A stretch of 64,000 nucleotides of DNA, from the NCBI RefSeq assembly GCF_000227135.1, contig NC_018257.1, positions 956,930 to 1,020,929 of the forward strand, given 5' to 3'. The stretch is from Leishmania donovani (taxonomy: Eukaryota > Euglenozoa > Kinetoplastea > Trypanosomatida > Trypanosomatidae). The notes below the pieces were generated by a model. It was not told the DNA's origin. It saw only the letters and a list, made by a program, of their open reading frames with translations, and ran no database searches. Of this stretch, positions 62,845 to 64,000 are shown piece by piece (positions within the stretch are counted from its first letter, which is position 1; the number at the start of each line of letters is the position of its first letter). The translations under genes and the position numbers were made by a program.

Positions 62845-64000
62845 GGCGCATACCCCTTTTTTCACCTGGCGTGCGCGTGTATGTATTGCGGTGCGTAATG
62901 TGTGTGCGGCGCTTCTGGAGGCGATGGGTGATGTGCGCGCTCCGGACGACGGCAAAGCAGCACTCGGGACAGCGAGGACCGAGTACGCGCCAAACCGTTC
63001 CCCAGCGGTCCGCTTTACCAAACCACAGCGCAACGAAAAACGTTTGCCGTCGCGATAAAAGAGGGAGGGGGAAGGGAAGTAAAACACAGGAACGGGCAGC
63101 GATAACGCGAGGCCCGCACGCAGAGGTAGAGTGGCGGAGTTGAAGGAAAGAGAGGGCAGGAAGTGCGGGGAAGGCAAAGGGGGGCGATGAAGACTCACAT
63201 GCGCACCCACTCGGAAGAGAAAGAAAGACAGTAGCAGAAGGGGGGGGGGCAAATAAAAGACGAAAAAAAATGGAGAGAACAACGAAGCAAGAGAGCCACA
63301 GCACGACGGGGTGTGAGAAACGAGAAGACAACGAGAAATTAATAGAAAGGGGTGGGTGGGCGGGGTGATCTCTCACAGGCGCCGCGATAGTGACAGAGCA
63401 AGAGAGAGGAGGAGGAGGCGTGATGGAGGCAGCAGGAAAAGAGTGCGTGCATGAAAGAGCGCAAGCGGAAAAAGAATCACACACAATGAAAGTAGGGATG
63501 GACCGGAGAAACGAAAACGAGAGACAAATACCACCACCACCACCGCCCACACACAAAAAGAAAAGAGCAGAGAAACGTACAGGCAAACGCACGCCAAGTA
63601 GCCTGATGGAGAGGACAGGCACCAACACCACCAGAAACACACACAACACACACAGAAAACACAAGACGAAGAGAGTGACAGAGAGAAAAAAGAAACGAAA
63701 GAGGAAAATCTGAAGAGTACACGCAGACACCCACACACCAACATGCACACATACATGCACAAACTCAGGTGTTGGAGAGCGAGGGTTCGAGGTGTGCGGC
63801 GCGCTCTTGACCTGCTTAGACACTTCAAGAGGAAGACAATCAAAAATAGCTGGAGAAAGGAGAGACAAAGAGACGGGGGGGGGGGCTTGCTGGTAATGGT
63901 GTATGAAGTGGCAGGGGGGAGGAAGAAGAAATGGGAAGATATGAACGCTTGCGAGTTTCCCTTTTTGTGAGGGAGGGAGGGGGGTTCTTTGTTCGTGTGT
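62845..64000. other. 5' flank of the 932-residue gene
   Basis: Purine-rich as printed with G and A runs; on the minus strand CT-rich tracts are frequent (63060-63170), suitable for splice acceptors. Long minus frames here are Leu/Ser/Cys/Val-rich and not credible genes. No other feature seen. Confidence 0.55.

Noticed and set aside
63373..63843. 156-codon hydrophobic minus-strand frame that looks like a membrane protein
   Set aside because: Hydrophobicity comes from T- and C-rich spacer DNA; other frames of the same stretch look alike, so codon structure is absent.

Overview
The window looks like nuclear DNA of a kinetoplastid of the Leishmania type. It reads as an inner part of a chromosome 30-like locus, since a mitochondrial HSP70 gene and a formate-tetrahydrofolate ligase gene lie on the same strand. 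Every credible protein gene is intronless and on the minus strand, so the window is one directional gene cluster read from right to left with no strand switch. The gaps between genes are pyrimidine-rich on the transcribed strand (purine-rich as printed), full of homopolymers and CA/TA microsatellites. Several genes have a polypyrimidine tract plus AG just upstream of the start codon, as expected for spliced-leader trans-splicing.

Layout, left to right: 5' end of mitochondrial HSP70 (1-260); 4.4 kb non-coding; a 1077-residue coiled-coil protein resembling TSNAXIP1 (4676-7909); a 10 kb gene-poor stretch (7910-18175) holding a SIDER-like element, a decayed ingi/L1Tc-related retroposon (DIRE-like) and three assembly gaps; a tandem coactosin/ADF-H protein (18176-19402); 6 kb non-coding with a 438-bp element; a reticulon (25454-26047); an Aat-like aminoacyltransferase relative (27080-28561); formate-tetrahydrofolate ligase (31045-32913); a PABPN1/PABP2-like RNA-binding protein (34406-35050). 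From 36.5 kb to 52.4 kb genes are closely packed: a hypothetical protein, an RFC clamp-loader subunit, a CLASP/TOG-like protein, two small hypotheticals, an elongin-B-like ubiquitin fold, a mitochondrial TPR-like protein, a type I membrane protein and an SLC35-type transporter. A second 438-bp element copy in inverted orientation lies near 53 kb. It is followed by an SH3/coiled-coil protein, a leucine-rich-repeat protein and a 932-residue disordered basic protein.

The genes do not form one pathway, as is normal for such clusters. Themes present are one-carbon metabolism (FTL), DNA replication (RFC), nuclear RNA handling (PABP2-like), cytoskeleton/flagellum (coactosin-like, CLASP-like, TSNAXIP1-like, SH3) and membranes (reticulon, SLC35, type I protein).

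The most unusual signal is a young-looking retroposon family. Two 438-bp copies differ at one base over 28 kb, one has near-perfect 13-nt target-site duplications, and their 5' ~300 bp are identical to the 5' end of the decayed DIRE-like element. That shared end carries a hairpin matching the trypanosomatid retroposon 5' signature (Pr77/HDV-ribozyme type). The near-identity hints at a species with recent retroposon activity, but the species cannot be settled from this sequence.
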